A DNA stretch of 64,000 nt from Phenylobacterium sp. GTDB lineage: Bacteria > Pseudomonadota > Alphaproteobacteria > Caulobacterales > Caulobacteraceae. This document shows positions 1-9,618 of the stretch, piece after piece. The stretch is taken from assembly GCF_013822795.1 (NCBI RefSeq), contig NZ_PNLB01000011.1:1-64000 (forward strand), written 5' to 3'. The notes beneath the pieces are model-generated. The model worked only from the letters and a program-made list of their open reading frames with translations, was not told the DNA's origin and ran no database searches. The translations under genes and the position numbers were made by a program. How positions within the stretch are numbered: position 1 is the first letter of the stretch; the number at the start of each line of letters is the position of its first letter.

Positions 1-216
1 GGGGTGCCGCGCGCCTCGCTGGTGGTGATCGCCGCCACCCTCACCTACTTCGACCTGCCCGAGGCCGGCCTGCTGCTGATCCTCGGCGTCGACCACCTGC
101 TCGACATGGGCCGCTCGGCCACCAACGTGGTCGGCAACTCGGTGGCCGCCGCGGTGGTCGCCAAGTGGGAGAACCAGATCGAGGAGCCGAGCGAGGGCGA
201 AACCGCCCGCGCCTAA
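1..216 (+). CDS. Dicarboxylate/amino acid:cation symporter, C-terminal fragment
   Basis: The reading frame is open from the first base, so the gene begins outside the window and only about 71 C-terminal residues are present. The stretch DHLLDMGRSATNVVGN is the conserved C-terminal motif of the DAACS (DctA/GltP) family, in which Asp and Asn residues help bind Na+/H+ and the carboxylate substrate. It ends in a short acidic cytoplasmic tail (EEPSEGE). The family imports C4-dicarboxylates, glutamate or aspartate across the inner membrane. The substrate cannot be told from this fragment. A hairpin follows directly. Confidence 0.85.
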   Translation, partial: GVPRASLVVIAATLTYFDLPEAGLLLILGVDHLLDMGRSATNVVGNSVAAAVVAKWENQIEEPSEGETARA

Positions 217-224
217 TGGTCCTG

Positions 225-248
225 ACGGGCGCCTTTGCGGGCGCCCGT
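225..248 (+). terminator. Hairpin downstream of the symporter
   Basis: A 9-bp perfect stem (ACGGGCGCC at 225-233 with GGCGCCCGT at 240-248) has a 6-nt loop and starts 9 nt after the stop codon. No T-run follows, so it may be a weak or Rho-assisted terminator, or simply a 3'-end stabiliser. Confidence 0.5.
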
Positions 249-406
249 TAACGGACGATTCCGGGATTGTCGCATATTACGCGTAACCTTGATTTCTCAG
301 GGCGCGCGAAGGGGGCGGCATGAAGGGCATCGTCTTGACGGAGTTCCTGGGATCCATGGCGGATTCCAAGGGCCCGCGCGGACGGCGTCCGGGGGCCTGA
401 TCCGCC

Positions 407-1885
407 GTGACCTCCGCCCTTCCCGCACCTGCGGCGCGCGACGCCGAAGCGCTGCTCATCGAAGCGCGCCAAGAGCTGCGTCGGGTCTCCGAGAGCCTGG
501 CCGCGCGCATCGAGGATCTCGAGACCGAGCGCGCGCTGACCCTGCACCTGGCGCGGACCGACAGCCTGACCGGGCTGCTGAACCGCGGCGCCTTCACCGC
601 TGCGCTGGTCGGGCGCCTGGAGGAGGCGCAGCACAGCGGCGAGCCGGTGGCGCTGCTGGTCATCGACCTCGACCGCTTCAAGAACCTCAACGACAGCCTC
701 GGCCATGACGCCGGCGACCAGCTGCTGGTCGAGATCGGCCGCCGGCTGAAGGCCGCCGCTCGCGAGGGCGACGTGGTCTCGCGCCTGGGCGGCGACGAGT
801 TCGCGGTGATCGCAGCCGGCCGCGAGGCGACCGCACGGGCCGCCGAACTGACCCACGCCCTGACCCAGACCCACACCATCTACGGGCGGGCGATCGCGCC
901 GGGCGCCTCGGTCGGGCTGGCGGTCTATCCGACCGACGCCGCCGACGCCGCCGACCTGCAGCGCTTCGCCGACATCGCGCTTTATCGCGCCAAGACCGCC
1001 GGCGGCAGCCGCTGGTCGGCCTTCGACGAGGACCTGCGCAAGGCCACCGAGGCGCGCCACAGCCTGGAGACCGAGCTTCGCCGGGCGATCCCGGCCGGCG
1101 ACATCGTCCCCTGGTTCCAGCCGGTGGTGAACGCCGCCGACGGCCGCATCATCGCCGCCGAGGTGCTGGCCCGCTGGAACCACGCCGAGCGCGGCATGAT
1201 CCCCCCCGGCGTGTTTGTGCCGCTGGCCGAGGAGCTGGGCCTGATCGCCGAGTTGGACGGGGCGATCTTCCAGTCCGCCTGTCAGCGCGCCTCGCCCTGG
1301 GTTTCCGAGGGCTTGATCGACACGATCTCGTGCAACGTCTCTCAGCGCGAGCTGATGGACCCGGCCTTCTCGCGCAAGCTGATCGCCCGGCTGGCCGACA
1401 CCGACCTGCCGGCCACGGCGCTGACCGTCGAGATCACCGAGACCTTCCTGGTCCACGACCTCAGTCTGGCCCGCCGCCACATCGAACGGCTGGCCTCGCG
1501 CGGGGTGCGCATCGCCCTCGACGACTTCGGCACCGGCTATTCGAACCTGCGCGCGCTGCTGCAGCTGCCGATCCATACGGTGAAGCTGGACCAGTCGCTG
1601 ATCGGCGGGGTCGGCCGCGACCCGCGGGTCTCCAAGCTGGTGCGCGCCATGCTCAGCGCCGCCAAGTCGCTGGACGCCCGCATCGTCGCCGAAGGGGTGG
1701 AGGACGAGGCGCAGGCCATCTTCCTGCGCGCCGCCGGCGCCGACCGCATGCAGGGCTATCTGTTCGCCCGCCCGATGCCGGGCGACGCCTGCGAGGCGCT
1801 GATGCGCGAGCAGGCGGCCGGCGCCGAGGCGCCGACCGACCGGATCATGGCCGCCGCCGCGACCCTGCGCATGGCCGCCTTCTAG
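407..1885 (+). CDS. GGDEF-EAL cyclic-di-GMP turnover protein
   Basis: A 492-residue soluble protein with a GTG start, predicted to make and/or hydrolyse cyclic di-GMP. A short coiled-coil-like N-terminus (about 10-45) leads to a GGDEF domain with intact GGDEF (residues 128-132) and an RxxD inhibitory I-site (REGD) five residues before it. The EAL domain follows with EVL in place of EAL and otherwise complete signature: [31 protein letters not shown] and QGYLF. Both active sites therefore look usable. There is no membrane segment or sensory domain, so its input must come through the coiled coil or a partner. The true start could be slightly different because no strong Shine-Dalgarno is seen. 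Confidence 0.9.
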   Translation: MTSALPAPAARDAEALLIEARQELRRVSESLAARIEDLETERALTLHLARTDSLTGLLNRGAFTAALVGRLEEAQHSGEPVALLVIDLDRFKNLNDSLGHDAGDQLLVEIGRRLKAAAREGDVVSRLGGDEFAVIAAGREATARAAELTHALTQTHTIYGRAIAPGASVGLAVYPTDAADAADLQRFADIALYRAKTAGGSRWSAFDEDLRKATEARHSLETELRRAIPAGDIVPWFQPVVNAADGRIIAAEVLARWNHAERGMIPPGVFVPLAEELGLIAELDGAIFQSACQRASPWVSEGLIDTISCNVSQRELMDPAFSRKLIARLADTDLPATALTVEITETFLVHDLSLARRHIERLASRGVRIALDDFGTGYSNLRALLQLPIHTVKLDQSLIGGVGRDPRVSKLVRAMLSAAKSLDARIVAEGVEDEAQAIFLRAAGADRMQGYLFARPMPGDACEALMREQAAGAEAPTDRIMAAAATLRMAAF

Positions 1886-1998
1886 GCAATTCTCGACGCC
1901 CCGCAGCTAGGGCGCCGGCCCGACTCGACAAACTTCGGCTCCGCCCGCGAGATGCCGGCGCCGCGCTCAGCGGCGCGACGGCGATCCAATGCGGAGCA

Positions 1999-2832
1999 AT
2001 GACGATGCCGACCATCACCACCACCGACGGCGCCGAAATCTTCTACAAGGACTGGGGCGCCGGACGCCCGCTGGTGTTCCATCACGGCTGGCCGCTCAGC
2101 GCCGACGACTGGGACGCCCAGATGATGTTCTTCCTGGCCAAGGGCTTCCGCGTCATCGCGCATGACCGCCGCGGACACGGGCGCTCGACCCAGACCTCGG
2201 GCGGGCACGAGATGGACACCTACGCCGCGGACGTGGCGGCGCTGGCCGCGCACCTGGACTTGAAGGACGCGATCCACATCGGCCACTCGACCGGCGGCGG
2301 CGAAGTCGCCCGCTACGTCGCCCGTCACGGCGGCGGCGGCCGGGTCGGCAAGGCGGTGCTGATCGGGGCGGTGCCGCCGATCATGGTCAAGTCGGACAAG
2401 AACCCTGGCGGCCTGCCGATCGAGGTGTTCGACGGCTTCCGCGCCGCGCTGGTCGCCAACCGGGCGCAGTTCTTCCACGACGTGCCGGCCGGGCCGTTCT
2501 ACGGCTTCAACCGATCGGGCGCGAAGGTGTCGGAGGGCGTGATCGACAACTGGTGGCGCCAGGGGATGATGGGCGCGGCCAACGCCCACTATGAGTGCAT
2601 CAAGGCGTTCTCGGAGACCGACTTCACCGAGGACCTGCGCACGATCGACGTCCCGGTGCTGATCATGCACGGCGACGACGACCAGATCGTGCCGATCGCC
2701 GACTCCGCGCTGCTGGCGATCAAGCTGCTTAAGCAGGGCGAGCTGAAGGTCTATCCGGGCCTGCCGCACGGCATGTGCACGACCCATCCCGAGATCATCA
2801 ATCCAGACCTGCTGGCCTTCATCCAGGCCTGA
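1999..2832 (+). CDS. Alpha/beta hydrolase, non-haem chloroperoxidase/arylesterase type
   Basis: A 277-residue alpha/beta-hydrolase. The nucleophile elbow GHSTGGGE (Ser97) is characteristic of the cofactor-free haloperoxidase/arylesterase subfamily. The acid is in HGDDDQIVP (about Asp228) and the base is in GLPHGM (His257), so the triad is complete. No signal peptide is present, which suggests a cytosolic enzyme. Family members hydrolyse small aryl esters and can show perhydrolase activity; the natural substrate is unknown. The ATG was chosen because the family begins at this point ([18 protein letters not shown]), and a GGAG-like site lies just upstream. Confidence 0.85.
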   Translation: MTMPTITTTDGAEIFYKDWGAGRPLVFHHGWPLSADDWDAQMMFFLAKGFRVIAHDRRGHGRSTQTSGGHEMDTYAADVAALAAHLDLKDAIHIGHSTGGGEVARYVARHGGGGRVGKAVLIGAVPPIMVKSDKNPGGLPIEVFDGFRAALVANRAQFFHDVPAGPFYGFNRSGAKVSEGVIDNWWRQGMMGAANAHYECIKAFSETDFTEDLRTIDVPVLIMHGDDDQIVPIADSALLAIKLLKQGELKVYPGLPHGMCTTHPEIINPDLLAFIQA

Positions 2833-2900
2833 CGGAATCGAACGGCGAGAGGGAGGCTACGCCTTGCGCAGCCGCCCTCTGCGCCCCCATATCCGCCGCC

Positions 2901-3869
2901 ATGCACAACCATCTTCGCACCTTCATGCTGCTGGCGGGCCTGACCGCCCTGTTCGTCGGCATCGGCTACCTGATCGGCGGACCGACCGGCATGGCCATCG
3001 CGCTCGCCCTCGGCGTGGCGATGAACTTCTTCAGCTACTGGAACTCCGACAAGATCGTGCTGCGCATGTACGGCGCGCGCGAAGTCGACGTGAGCACCTC
3101 CGATCCGCTGCTGCGCAACTACGTGAGCGACGTCTACGAGCTGGCCGACCGCGCGAACCTGCCGCGCCCGAAGGTCTATGTGATGGAGACCGAGCAGCCG
3201 AACGCCTTCGCCACCGGCCGCGATCCCGAGCACGCCGCCGTGGCCGCCACCGTCGGCCTGCTGCGCATGCTGGACCGCCGTGAGATCCGCGGGGTGATGG
3301 CGCACGAGCTGGCGCACGTGAAGAACCGCGACACCCTGACCATGACCATCACCGCGACCCTGGCCGGGGCGATCTCCTCGCTGGCCAACTTCGCGCTGTT
3401 CTTCGGCGGCAACGACCGCGAGCGTCCGGGCGGGATCATCGGCACCATCGCGCTGATGGTGCTGGCCCCGATGGCCGCGGCGCTGGTGCAGATGGCGATC
3501 AGCCGCGGCCGCGAGTACGAGGCCGACAAGCACGGCGCCGAGATCAGCGGCGACCCGCAGGCCCTGGCCAGCGCGCTGCAGAAGATCGAGGCCTACGCCC
3601 ACGGCATCGTCAACGTCACCGCCGAGCGCAATCCGGCGACCGGCCAGATGTTCATCATCAACCCGCTGGCGGGCCGCGGCGCGGACAATCTGTTCTCGAC
3701 CCACCCGGCGACCGGCAACCGCGTCGCCGCGCTGATGAAGATGGGCGGCAGCGCCCCGCCGCGCCAGCAGGAGCCGATCGTCAGCGGCGGCGGCCGCTGG
3801 CGCGGCGGCGCGACCGCCGTGCCGACCACCGAGCCGCGCAAGCCGCAGGGCGGCCCCTGGAACAGCTAG
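2901..3869 (+). CDS. htpX: Zinc metalloprotease HtpX
   Basis: A 322-residue inner-membrane M48 protease that degrades damaged membrane proteins and overlaps FtsH in membrane quality control. Two hydrophobic N-terminal segments (about 7-27 and 30-46) are followed by the zinc motif HELAH (His135, Glu136, His139). The third ligand lies in EYEADKHGA near residue 206, and a second pair of membrane segments lies between. The C-terminus has a Gly/Arg/Pro-rich cytosolic tail. The ATG at [10 protein letters not shown] fits the family start; an upstream in-frame ATG would add 42 unconserved residues. It is convergent with fabV, 16 bp away. Confidence 0.95.
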   Translation: MHNHLRTFMLLAGLTALFVGIGYLIGGPTGMAIALALGVAMNFFSYWNSDKIVLRMYGAREVDVSTSDPLLRNYVSDVYELADRANLPRPKVYVMETEQPNAFATGRDPEHAAVAATVGLLRMLDRREIRGVMAHELAHVKNRDTLTMTITATLAGAISSLANFALFFGGNDRERPGGIIGTIALMVLAPMAAALVQMAISRGREYEADKHGAEISGDPQALASALQKIEAYAHGIVNVTAERNPATGQMFIINPLAGRGADNLFSTHPATGNRVAALMKMGGSAPPRQQEPIVSGGGRWRGGATAVPTTEPRKPQGGPWNS

Positions 3870-3885
3870 GCCGAGGCGGCGCCCG

Positions 3886-5049
3886 TCAGCGCACGACCCG
3901 CGGATCGACGTCGGCGGCATAGTCGACGCCAGGCACGCCGAAGCCGAAGATCTTCAGGAAGTCAGCCCGGAAACCGGCGAGGTCGCCGAGTTCGCCGAGG
4001 CTCTGGGTGTCGAGCGACGGCCAGCGCCGCTCCACCTCGGCCTGGACGGGCGCCGACAGTTCCCAGTCGTCCATGCGAATGCGGCCCGCCTCGTCATAGT
4101 CGTGCTTTGGCAGCGCCTCGCGGAACAAGCGGTCGACCTGCTCGATGCAGCCCTCGTGCAGCCCCATCTCTTTCATCACCTTGAACAGCACCACCCCGTA
4201 GAGCGGCACCACCGGGATGGCCGAGCTCGCCTGGGTGACGACCGCCTTCAGCGCGACGACGCGCGCGGCGTCCGGGCCCAGGCGCCCGCGGATGGCGCCG
4301 GCCGCGCGGTCGACGTCCTCCTTGGCCTTGCCGAGGGTGGCGTGCCAGTAGATGGGCCAGGTGAACTGCGAGCCGATGTAGGTGTAGTTCAGGGTCTGAA
4401 AGCCGTCAGCGAGCAAGCCGGCCCCGGCCAGGGCGTCGACCCACATCTCCCAGTCCTCGCCGCCCATGACCTTGATCGTGGCCGCCGTCTCCTCCGGAGT
4501 GGCGGGCGCCAACTCGCTTTCGAAGACCTCAGCCTTGTCGGTGTTGAGGCTCTTTACGCGCACGGTCTCGCCCAGCGGCTTGATGACCGAGCGATAGGTT
4601 TGCCCATCGCGCGGATCGGTGCGGACCGGCGCGGCCATGCTGTAGACCAGCATGTCGATCTGCCCGAGCTCCTCGCGGACGCTCGCCAGGACCTTCTGGC
4701 GCATCTCGTCCGAGAACGCGTCGCCTTCGAGCGTGACCGCCTTGCGGCCGGCGGCGGCGGCTTCGAGTTCGAACGCCCGGTTGTTGTACCAGCCCGCGGT
4801 CGCGGTCCGGGTCTCGGTCGGCTCCTTTTCGAACGACACGCCGACGGTGTCGGCGCCGCATCCGAAGGTCGTCACGATGCGCGAGGCCAGGCCGTATCCC
4901 GCCGAGCAGCCGAGCACGAGAACACGCTTTGGACCAACGAGGGGGCCGCGTGACCGGACAAGCTCAATTTGCTGACGGACGTTGGCGGCGCATCCGTCCG
5001 GGTGCGCCGTGGTGCAGATGAAGCCGCGGATGCGGGGCTCGATGATCAC
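3886..5049 (-). CDS. fabV: Trans-2-enoyl-CoA/ACP reductase FabV
   Basis: An NADH-dependent enoyl reductase of the FabV type, which completes the fatty acid elongation cycle and is typically insensitive to triclosan. It shows the family N-terminus IIEPRIRGFICTTAHP, a dinucleotide-binding segment (VLVLGCSAGYGLASR) and the catalytic Tyr-x8-Lys (Tyr234, Lys243). The GTG start was chosen because FabV proteins begin at this IIxPxIRGF position; it has AGGCGA upstream and gives 387 residues. An in-frame ATG at 5088 would give 400 residues with an unconserved extension. It is divergent from the carbonic anhydrase gene. Confidence 0.93.
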   Translation of the reverse strand: MIIEPRIRGFICTTAHPDGCAANVRQQIELVRSRGPLVGPKRVLVLGCSAGYGLASRIVTTFGCGADTVGVSFEKEPTETRTATAGWYNNRAFELEAAAAGRKAVTLEGDAFSDEMRQKVLASVREELGQIDMLVYSMAAPVRTDPRDGQTYRSVIKPLGETVRVKSLNTDKAEVFESELAPATPEETAATIKVMGGEDWEMWVDALAGAGLLADGFQTLNYTYIGSQFTWPIYWHATLGKAKEDVDRAAGAIRGRLGPDAARVVALKAVVTQASSAIPVVPLYGVVLFKVMKEMGLHEGCIEQVDRLFREALPKHDYDEAGRIRMDDWELSAPVQAEVERRWPSLDTQSLGELGDLAGFRADFLKIFGFGVPGVDYAADVDPRVVR

Positions 5050-5240
5050 TTCGCCTAGCCTGTCGATGTTGGCGGGACAGTCCGGCATAGCGTGACGCGT
5101 CGGTGAGGCCAACACAACGCCAAGGCTCAACCGCGGCGCGCCGCGACCTCGGGTCGAATCCCTAGCCCGCCGGATCGCGCTGGCGGCGTCGCCGTAGTTG
5201 AGGTCTAGTTTCATGGGGATCGCTGAGGGGTAAGACGCCC

Positions 5241-5960
5241 ATGACCCAGTTCCCGGTTCCGGCGCCGTCCGGCGCATGTGGTTGCAGCGTCCACTCAAGC
5301 GCGCCGACCAGCGTCCAGCGGCGCAGGTTCCTGGCGGCCGGATTCGCCGCGGGTTGCGCGTTGGCGGCCGGCGGCGTGGCCCGGGCCCAGTCCTCGCTGG
5401 CCCCGGACGCGGCGCTGGAGCGGCTGATGGCCGGCAACGCCCGGTTCGTCGCCAAGGCGCTGAACTCGTTCCAGGAGGATCTGGCGATCCTCAAACAGGG
5501 GACGTTCGCCAAGCAGGAGCCGTTCGCCGCAGTGCTGGCCTGCGCCGACAGCCGCATCCCGGTCGAGCTGATCTTCGACCAGAGCATCGGCCAGCTGTTC
5601 GTCGCCCGCGTGGCCGGCAACTTCGCCACCGCCGAGCTGATCGCCACCCTGGAGTACGGGGCGGCGGTGCTGGGGACCCGGGTGATCATGGTCCTGGGCC
5701 ACGAGAGCTGCGGGGCGGTCAAGGCGGCGATCGACGGCAAGCCGGTCCCCGGCCAGATCAGCGCCCTCTACCGGCCGCTGCGCGCGGCGGTCGACCAGGC
5801 CGGGCCCGATCCGGAGGCCACAGCCAAGGCCAACGCCCGCATCCAGGCCGCGCTGCTGGCGACCGCCTCGCCGGTGCTGGCCGAGCTGATCAAGAAGGGC
5901 GAGCTGAAAGTCGTCCCGGCCTACTACGCGTTGGCGAGCGGCCGGGTGACCCTGGTCTGA
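5241..5960 (+). CDS. Exported beta-class carbonic anhydrase
   Basis: A 239-residue enzyme interconverting CO2 and bicarbonate. The N-terminus carries a Tat-type signal (QRRRFLAAGFAAG, ending near VARAQ at about 50), implying export of a folded, metal-loaded protein to the periplasm. The beta-class zinc ligands are all present: CADSR (Cys101, Asp103) and GHESCGA (His154, Cys157). Periplasmic beta carbonic anhydrases are less common than cytosolic ones and may help hydrate CO2 at the cell surface. The protein ends shortly after the last strand, as expected. It stands alone between divergent fabV and a convergent pseudogene. Confidence 0.9.
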   Translation: MTQFPVPAPSGACGCSVHSSAPTSVQRRRFLAAGFAAGCALAAGGVARAQSSLAPDAALERLMAGNARFVAKALNSFQEDLAILKQGTFAKQEPFAAVLACADSRIPVELIFDQSIGQLFVARVAGNFATAELIATLEYGAAVLGTRVIMVLGHESCGAVKAAIDGKPVPGQISALYRPLRAAVDQAGPDPEATAKANARIQAALLATASPVLAELIKKGELKVVPAYYALASGRVTLV

Positions 5961-5963
5961 GCG

Positions 5964-6739
5964 CTAGCGCCCCTGGAACACCGGCTTGCGCTTTTCGAGG
6001 AAGGCGCGGCGGGCCTCCTGGCCGTCCTCGCTGCGGAAGGCGCGGCCGATGTTGGAGACCTCGTAGCGGAGCTGCTGCTCCATATCGATCGACTCGTAGG
6101 ACTTCACGATGCCGCGCTTGAGCAGGCGCAGGGTGATCGGCGACCACTCGCAAAGCTGGGCGCAGTACTCGGCCAGCCGGGCGTGGAAGTTGGCGTCGTC
6201 GACCGCCTCGCCGGCCATGCCCCACTCCAGCGCCTGCGCGCCGACGACCGTGCGGTTCTCCATCATGAAGCGCATGGCGCGCTCGTAGCCCATGACCTGC
6301 GGCAGGGTGATGGTCAGGCCGGCGTCCGGCGAGCCGCCGATGCGGGTGTAGCCGGCCATCAGCCGCGCGCTGGAGGCGATCAGGCGAACGCAAGGCCCGC
6401 GCCGACGGCGACGCCGTTGATCCCGCCGACCACCGGCTTGTCGCAGCGCTTGCGCAGGGCGAGCACGAACTGGCCGACCCAGCTGATGTCGTCGAGCTGG
6501 GCGGTCATCGCCGAGTCCGGGTGGTAGGGCTCGGCGCCGGAGAGATCGAGGCCGGCGCAGAAGGCGTCGCCCGAACCGGTCAGCGCCACGACCCAGACAT
6601 TGTCGTCACGCGCCGCCTCGTCGATCGCCGCGATCACGCCCCAGGCCAGCTGCTGGGAGAGCGCGTTCTTCTTTTCCGGACGGTTCAGACGGATGGTGCG
6701 GACGTGACCGGCGTCGGACGTCTCGACAAGCTTGGACAT
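5964..6739 (-). pseudogene. Enoyl-CoA hydratase/isomerase broken by a frame-shifting deletion
   Basis: Two adjacent frames together make one crotonase-family protein. The N-terminal 119 residues (6739-6380) contain the oxyanion-hole segments SGDAFCAGLDLSG and INGVAVGAGLAFA and then reach TGA. The C-terminal part resumes in another frame with LIASSARLMAGYTRIGGSPD and ends at 5964. Family members normally read GLAFALACDLLIAS across this point, so a 3n+1-base deletion (about 13 nt) would explain both the missing residues and the frame change. A well-placed GAGGGGAAA Shine-Dalgarno remains. It is either a recent pseudogene or a sequencing error. The intact enzyme would hydrate enoyl-CoA or isomerise double bonds. 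Confidence 0.8.
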
Positions 6740-6816
6740 GGCGTTTCCCCTCGTTCTTGCGTTGACGGGACAATGAACGCGGTGGGAGGTGGAGGCCAGA
6801 CCTAAGGGGGACCCCC

Positions 6817-7407
6817 ATGCTGCACGACGCCGACACCCTGGCCTTCTACGACCGCGAAGCGGCGGCCTATGCGGCGCGCAAGCGGGGCGCCCCGGAGCGG
6901 CTGCACCGGTTCCTCGAGCAGCTGCGGCCGCGGGCCCGCATCCTGGAGCTGGGCTGCGGCGCGGGCCAGGACGCCGAATTGATGACCGCCGCCGGGTTCG
7001 ACGTGACGCCCACCGACGGTTCGGCCGGCCTGGCGGCGGAGGCGCAGGCGCGGCTGGGACGGCCAGTGCGGGTCATGCGGTTCGAAGAGCTGGACGAGGT
7101 CGCCGCCTATGACGCGGTGTGGGCCAACGCCTGCCTGCTGCATGTGCCGGAGGCCGGGCTGGCCGACGTGCTGGGACGCATCCATCGGGCGCTCAAGCCG
7201 GGCGGGCGGTTCAACGCCGGGTTCAAGGCAGGCGACGGCGGCGGGCGCGACAGCCTGGGCCGATACTACAACTTCCCGACCGAGCAGAGTCTGCGCGCGG
7301 CCTATGGCGCGGCGGGGGATTGGTCGGCGCTGGAGCTCACCGCCGGCCAGGGCGGCGGCTTCGACGGGGTGATGCGCGACTGGTGGTTCGTGGATGCGGT
7401 GAAGTAG
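6817..7407 (+). CDS. Class I SAM-dependent methyltransferase
   Basis: A 196-residue small methyltransferase. Motif I ILELGCGAGQDAELM (about residues 45-60) binds S-adenosylmethionine, and the later segments AYDAVWANACLLHVPE and IHRALKPGGRF match motifs II-III of the UbiE/Tam-like group. The substrate is not evident. Residues GFDGVMRDWWFVDAVK close the protein. A good Shine-Dalgarno (AAGGGGGAC) precedes the ATG. The stop codon directly abuts the start of the next gene, so the two are likely co-translated. Confidence 0.85.
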   Translation: MLHDADTLAFYDREAAAYAARKRGAPERLHRFLEQLRPRARILELGCGAGQDAELMTAAGFDVTPTDGSAGLAAEAQARLGRPVRVMRFEELDEVAAYDAVWANACLLHVPEAGLADVLGRIHRALKPGGRFNAGFKAGDGGGRDSLGRYYNFPTEQSLRAAYGAAGDWSALELTAGQGGGFDGVMRDWWFVDAVK

Positions 7408-7701
7408 ATGATCGGACGGACGGTCATCGCTGCCGCGCTGGCTTTCGCGCCGATCGGGTGCGCCGAGAAGCCGATGCGCGTCACGTCGGCGGCCCAGGCG
7501 ATCGAAGTCGCGAAGATTGAGCTCGAGCGCCAGGGATACGCGCCGGCCGGACGATATGAAGTCACAGGGGACGGCGTCGTTTGGGTCGTCGTCCCGCATC
7601 CCCAACCCGCGGGCCCCGGCTACTCGGTGCTCGTGGACCCCGCTTCGGGCAAGGCTGAGATCGGCGCGTACCAGACCGCGACGATCGACGAAGAGCTCTA
7701 A
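7408..7701 (+). CDS. Small exported protein of unknown function
   Basis: A 97-residue protein whose ATG directly follows the TAG of the methyltransferase (no gap), which supports expression by translational coupling. The first 18 residues form a signal-like segment ending in PIGC, a poor lipobox, so it may be periplasmic or lipid-anchored. The rest (AIEVAKIELERQGY, GVVWVVVPHPQP, YSVLVDPASGKAEI) has the helix-strand-strand pattern of PepSY- or NTF2-like inhibitor domains, but no family is certain. A hairpin pair follows. Confidence 0.6.
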   Translation: MIGRTVIAAALAFAPIGCAEKPMRVTSAAQAIEVAKIELERQGYAPAGRYEVTGDGVVWVVVPHPQPAGPGYSVLVDPASGKAEIGAYQTATIDEEL

Positions 7702-7708
7702 ATACACT

Positions 7709-7777
7709 GAGGGGGCCCAGCTGCATCAGCAGGCCCCCTCCGTCGCGCTGCGCGCGCCACCTCCCCCAGCGGGGGAG
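7709..7777. repeat. REP-like double hairpin between convergent genes
   Basis: Two GC-rich inverted repeats lie back to back: GAGGGGGCC (7709-7717) with GGCCCCCTC (7732-7740), then CTCCCCC (7761-7767) with GGGGGAG (7771-7777). The unit between them, reading CCCTCCGTCGCGCTGCGC, resembles a short intergenic repeat that I recall as common in Sphingomonas/Caulobacter-type genomes. It sits exactly between convergent transcription units and probably ends both. Confidence 0.55.
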
Positions 7778-7790
7778 GAACTGTCAGCGG

Positions 7791-8819
7791 CTACTCCGCA
7801 GCTTCGCTGCGCTTGGCCAGCATGTTGTCGAACGACGACCAGACGCCGTCGGCGCCGTGCCACTGGCCCTTGGTCGCGGCCTTCGAGTACTCGGTCGAGC
7901 GGGCCTCGAAGAAGTTGGCGTGCTCGACGCCCGAGAGCATCGACTGCAGCCAGGGCAGCGGGTTTTCCTTCACGCCGTAGACTTCCGGCAGCGCCAGCTG
8001 GCGCAGGCGCCAGTCGGCGATGAAGCGGATGTAGGCCTTGATGTCGTCCGGGGTCATGCCCTGGATCTCGCCGGCCTCGAAGGCCAGGTCGATGAACTTG
8101 TCCTCCAGGCCGACCACGGTCTTGCAGCAGTCGACGATGTCGTCGCCGACGCTCTTGGTGACCGCGCCGGTCTCTTTGTTGAACGCGTGGTAGAGCTTGA
8201 TGATGCCTTCGCAGTGCAGGCTCTCGTCGCGCACAGACCACGAGACGATCTGGCCCATGCCCTTCATCTTGTTGTGGCGCGGGAAGTTCATCAGCATCGC
8301 GAAGCTGGCGAACAGCTGCAGGCCCTCGGTGAAGCCGCCGAACATGGCCAGGGTGCGAGCGATGTCGGCGTTCGAGTCGACGCCGAACTTCTGCATGTAG
8401 TCGTGCTTGTCGCGCATCGCCTGGTAGTCGAGGAACGCCGTGAACTCGCTATCGGGCATGCCGATGGTCTCGAGCAGCAGGGCGTAGGCGGCGATGTGGA
8501 TCGTCTCCATGTTGGAGAAGGCCGACAGCATCATCTTCACCTCGGTGGGTTTGAAGACGCGGCTGTAGCGTTCCATGTAGTTGTCGTTCACCTCGACGTC
8601 CGATTGCGTGAAGAACCGGAAGATCTGGGTGAGGAGGTTGCGCTCCTTGTCGTTGAGCTTGGCCGCCCAGTCCTTGAGGTCCTCGCCCAGCGGCACCTCT
8701 TCGGGCATCCAGTGGACCTGCTGCTGCTTCTTCCAGAAGTCGTACGCCCACGGATAGCGGAACGGCTTGTAGGCGAAGGACGGAGTGAGCAGGCCGGGCT
8801 GAGCGGACGTCGCGGTCAC
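7791..8819 (-). CDS. nrdB: Class Ia ribonucleotide reductase, beta subunit NrdB
   Basis: A 342-residue diiron subunit that generates the tyrosyl radical for ribonucleotide reduction. Spacing matches the E. coli protein: metal ligands Asp74, Glu105, His108, Glu165, Glu199 and His202, with radical Tyr112 seven residues after Glu105. There is no N-terminal ATP-cone. The C-terminal tail (SSFDNMLAKRSEAAE) would dock on NrdA. It is on the same strand as nrdA but 2.3 kb downstream, with an unrelated GST gene on the other strand in between, so it has its own promoter. A GANTC site (8833-8837) lies just upstream of the start. Confidence 0.95.
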   Translation of the reverse strand: MTATSAQPGLLTPSFAYKPFRYPWAYDFWKKQQQVHWMPEEVPLGEDLKDWAAKLNDKERNLLTQIFRFFTQSDVEVNDNYMERYSRVFKPTEVKMMLSAFSNMETIHIAAYALLLETIGMPDSEFTAFLDYQAMRDKHDYMQKFGVDSNADIARTLAMFGGFTEGLQLFASFAMLMNFPRHNKMKGMGQIVSWSVRDESLHCEGIIKLYHAFNKETGAVTKSVGDDIVDCCKTVVGLEDKFIDLAFEAGEIQGMTPDDIKAYIRFIADWRLRQLALPEVYGVKENPLPWLQSMLSGVEHANFFEARSTEYSKAATKGQWHGADGVWSSFDNMLAKRSEAAE

Positions 8820-8947
8820 GGGTGCGGCTTTCGAATCTGACTGCGGATGTGTGTTAACGCGGCAAGTTTAGCCACCGATTTGCGACAACATCTAGGGGCG
8901 AATTGGCGCGACGCCCCAACATGTTGTGAACATTTGGGAGCAGGATA

Positions 8948-9601
8948 ATGAACCAGCCATACGTCGTCCACGGCGCCGCGGGATCGGGCTCGGTGCCTGT
9001 CGAAGCGACGCTGACCTTGCTGGGCCTGCCCTATCGGGTGGTCGAAAACGCGCCCTGGGCCAGCCGGGCCGCGGCCGACGCGGTGGGCCAGATCAACCGC
9101 CAGCGCCAGGTGCCGGCGGTGATCACGCCGGACGGCGAATTGCTGACCGAGAGCGCCGCGATCCTCATCCACCTGGCCGACCGCCATCCGCAGGCGGGCC
9201 TGGCGCCGGCGATCGACGCCGCCGAGCGGGCGCAGTTCCTGCGCTGGATGATCTACCTGCCGGCGCAGGTCTATTCGATGTTCTGGGTGCGCGACGATCC
9301 GAGCCGGTTGGCGGCGGACCCGGCGGCCGAGCAGGTGATCAGCGAACGCACCGCCCAGCGGATCGCCGACTGCTGGCGGATGATGGACGAACAGGTCGCG
9401 CCCAGCGACTACATCCTGAGCGACGCCTTGAGCGTGCTCGACCTCTATGTGGCGGTGATGTCGCGCTGGACCCCGCGGCGCAAGGTCTTCTACCAGGTCG
9501 CCCCCAAGCTGGCCGAGGTCGTTCGCCGGGTCGACGCCGAGCCGCGGCTGGCCGCGTTCTGGGCCGAACGGATGCCGTTCGAAGGAGCATGGGAGGGCTG
9601 A
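8948..9601 (+). CDS. Glutathione S-transferase family protein
   Basis: A 217-residue cytosolic GST-fold protein. The thioredoxin-like N-terminal domain contains RQRQVPAVITPDGELLTESAAILIHLA, including the cis-Pro (VPAV) and the Glu-Ser pair (TES) that bind the glutathione gamma-glutamyl group. The all-helical C-terminal domain contains the capping motif SVLDLYVAV. The N-terminal catalytic residue lies in GAAGSGSV and may be Ser. The substrate is unknown. Upstream sequence is AT-richer and contains the palindrome CAACATGTTG (8918-8927) between this gene and nrdB. Confidence 0.85.
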   Translation: MNQPYVVHGAAGSGSVPVEATLTLLGLPYRVVENAPWASRAAADAVGQINRQRQVPAVITPDGELLTESAAILIHLADRHPQAGLAPAIDAAERAQFLRWMIYLPAQVYSMFWVRDDPSRLAADPAAEQVISERTAQRIADCWRMMDEQVAPSDYILSDALSVLDLYVAVMSRWTPRRKVFYQVAPKLAEVVRRVDAEPRLAAFWAERMPFEGAWEG

Positions 9602-9618
9602 GCGCCCTCCCAGCCTAT

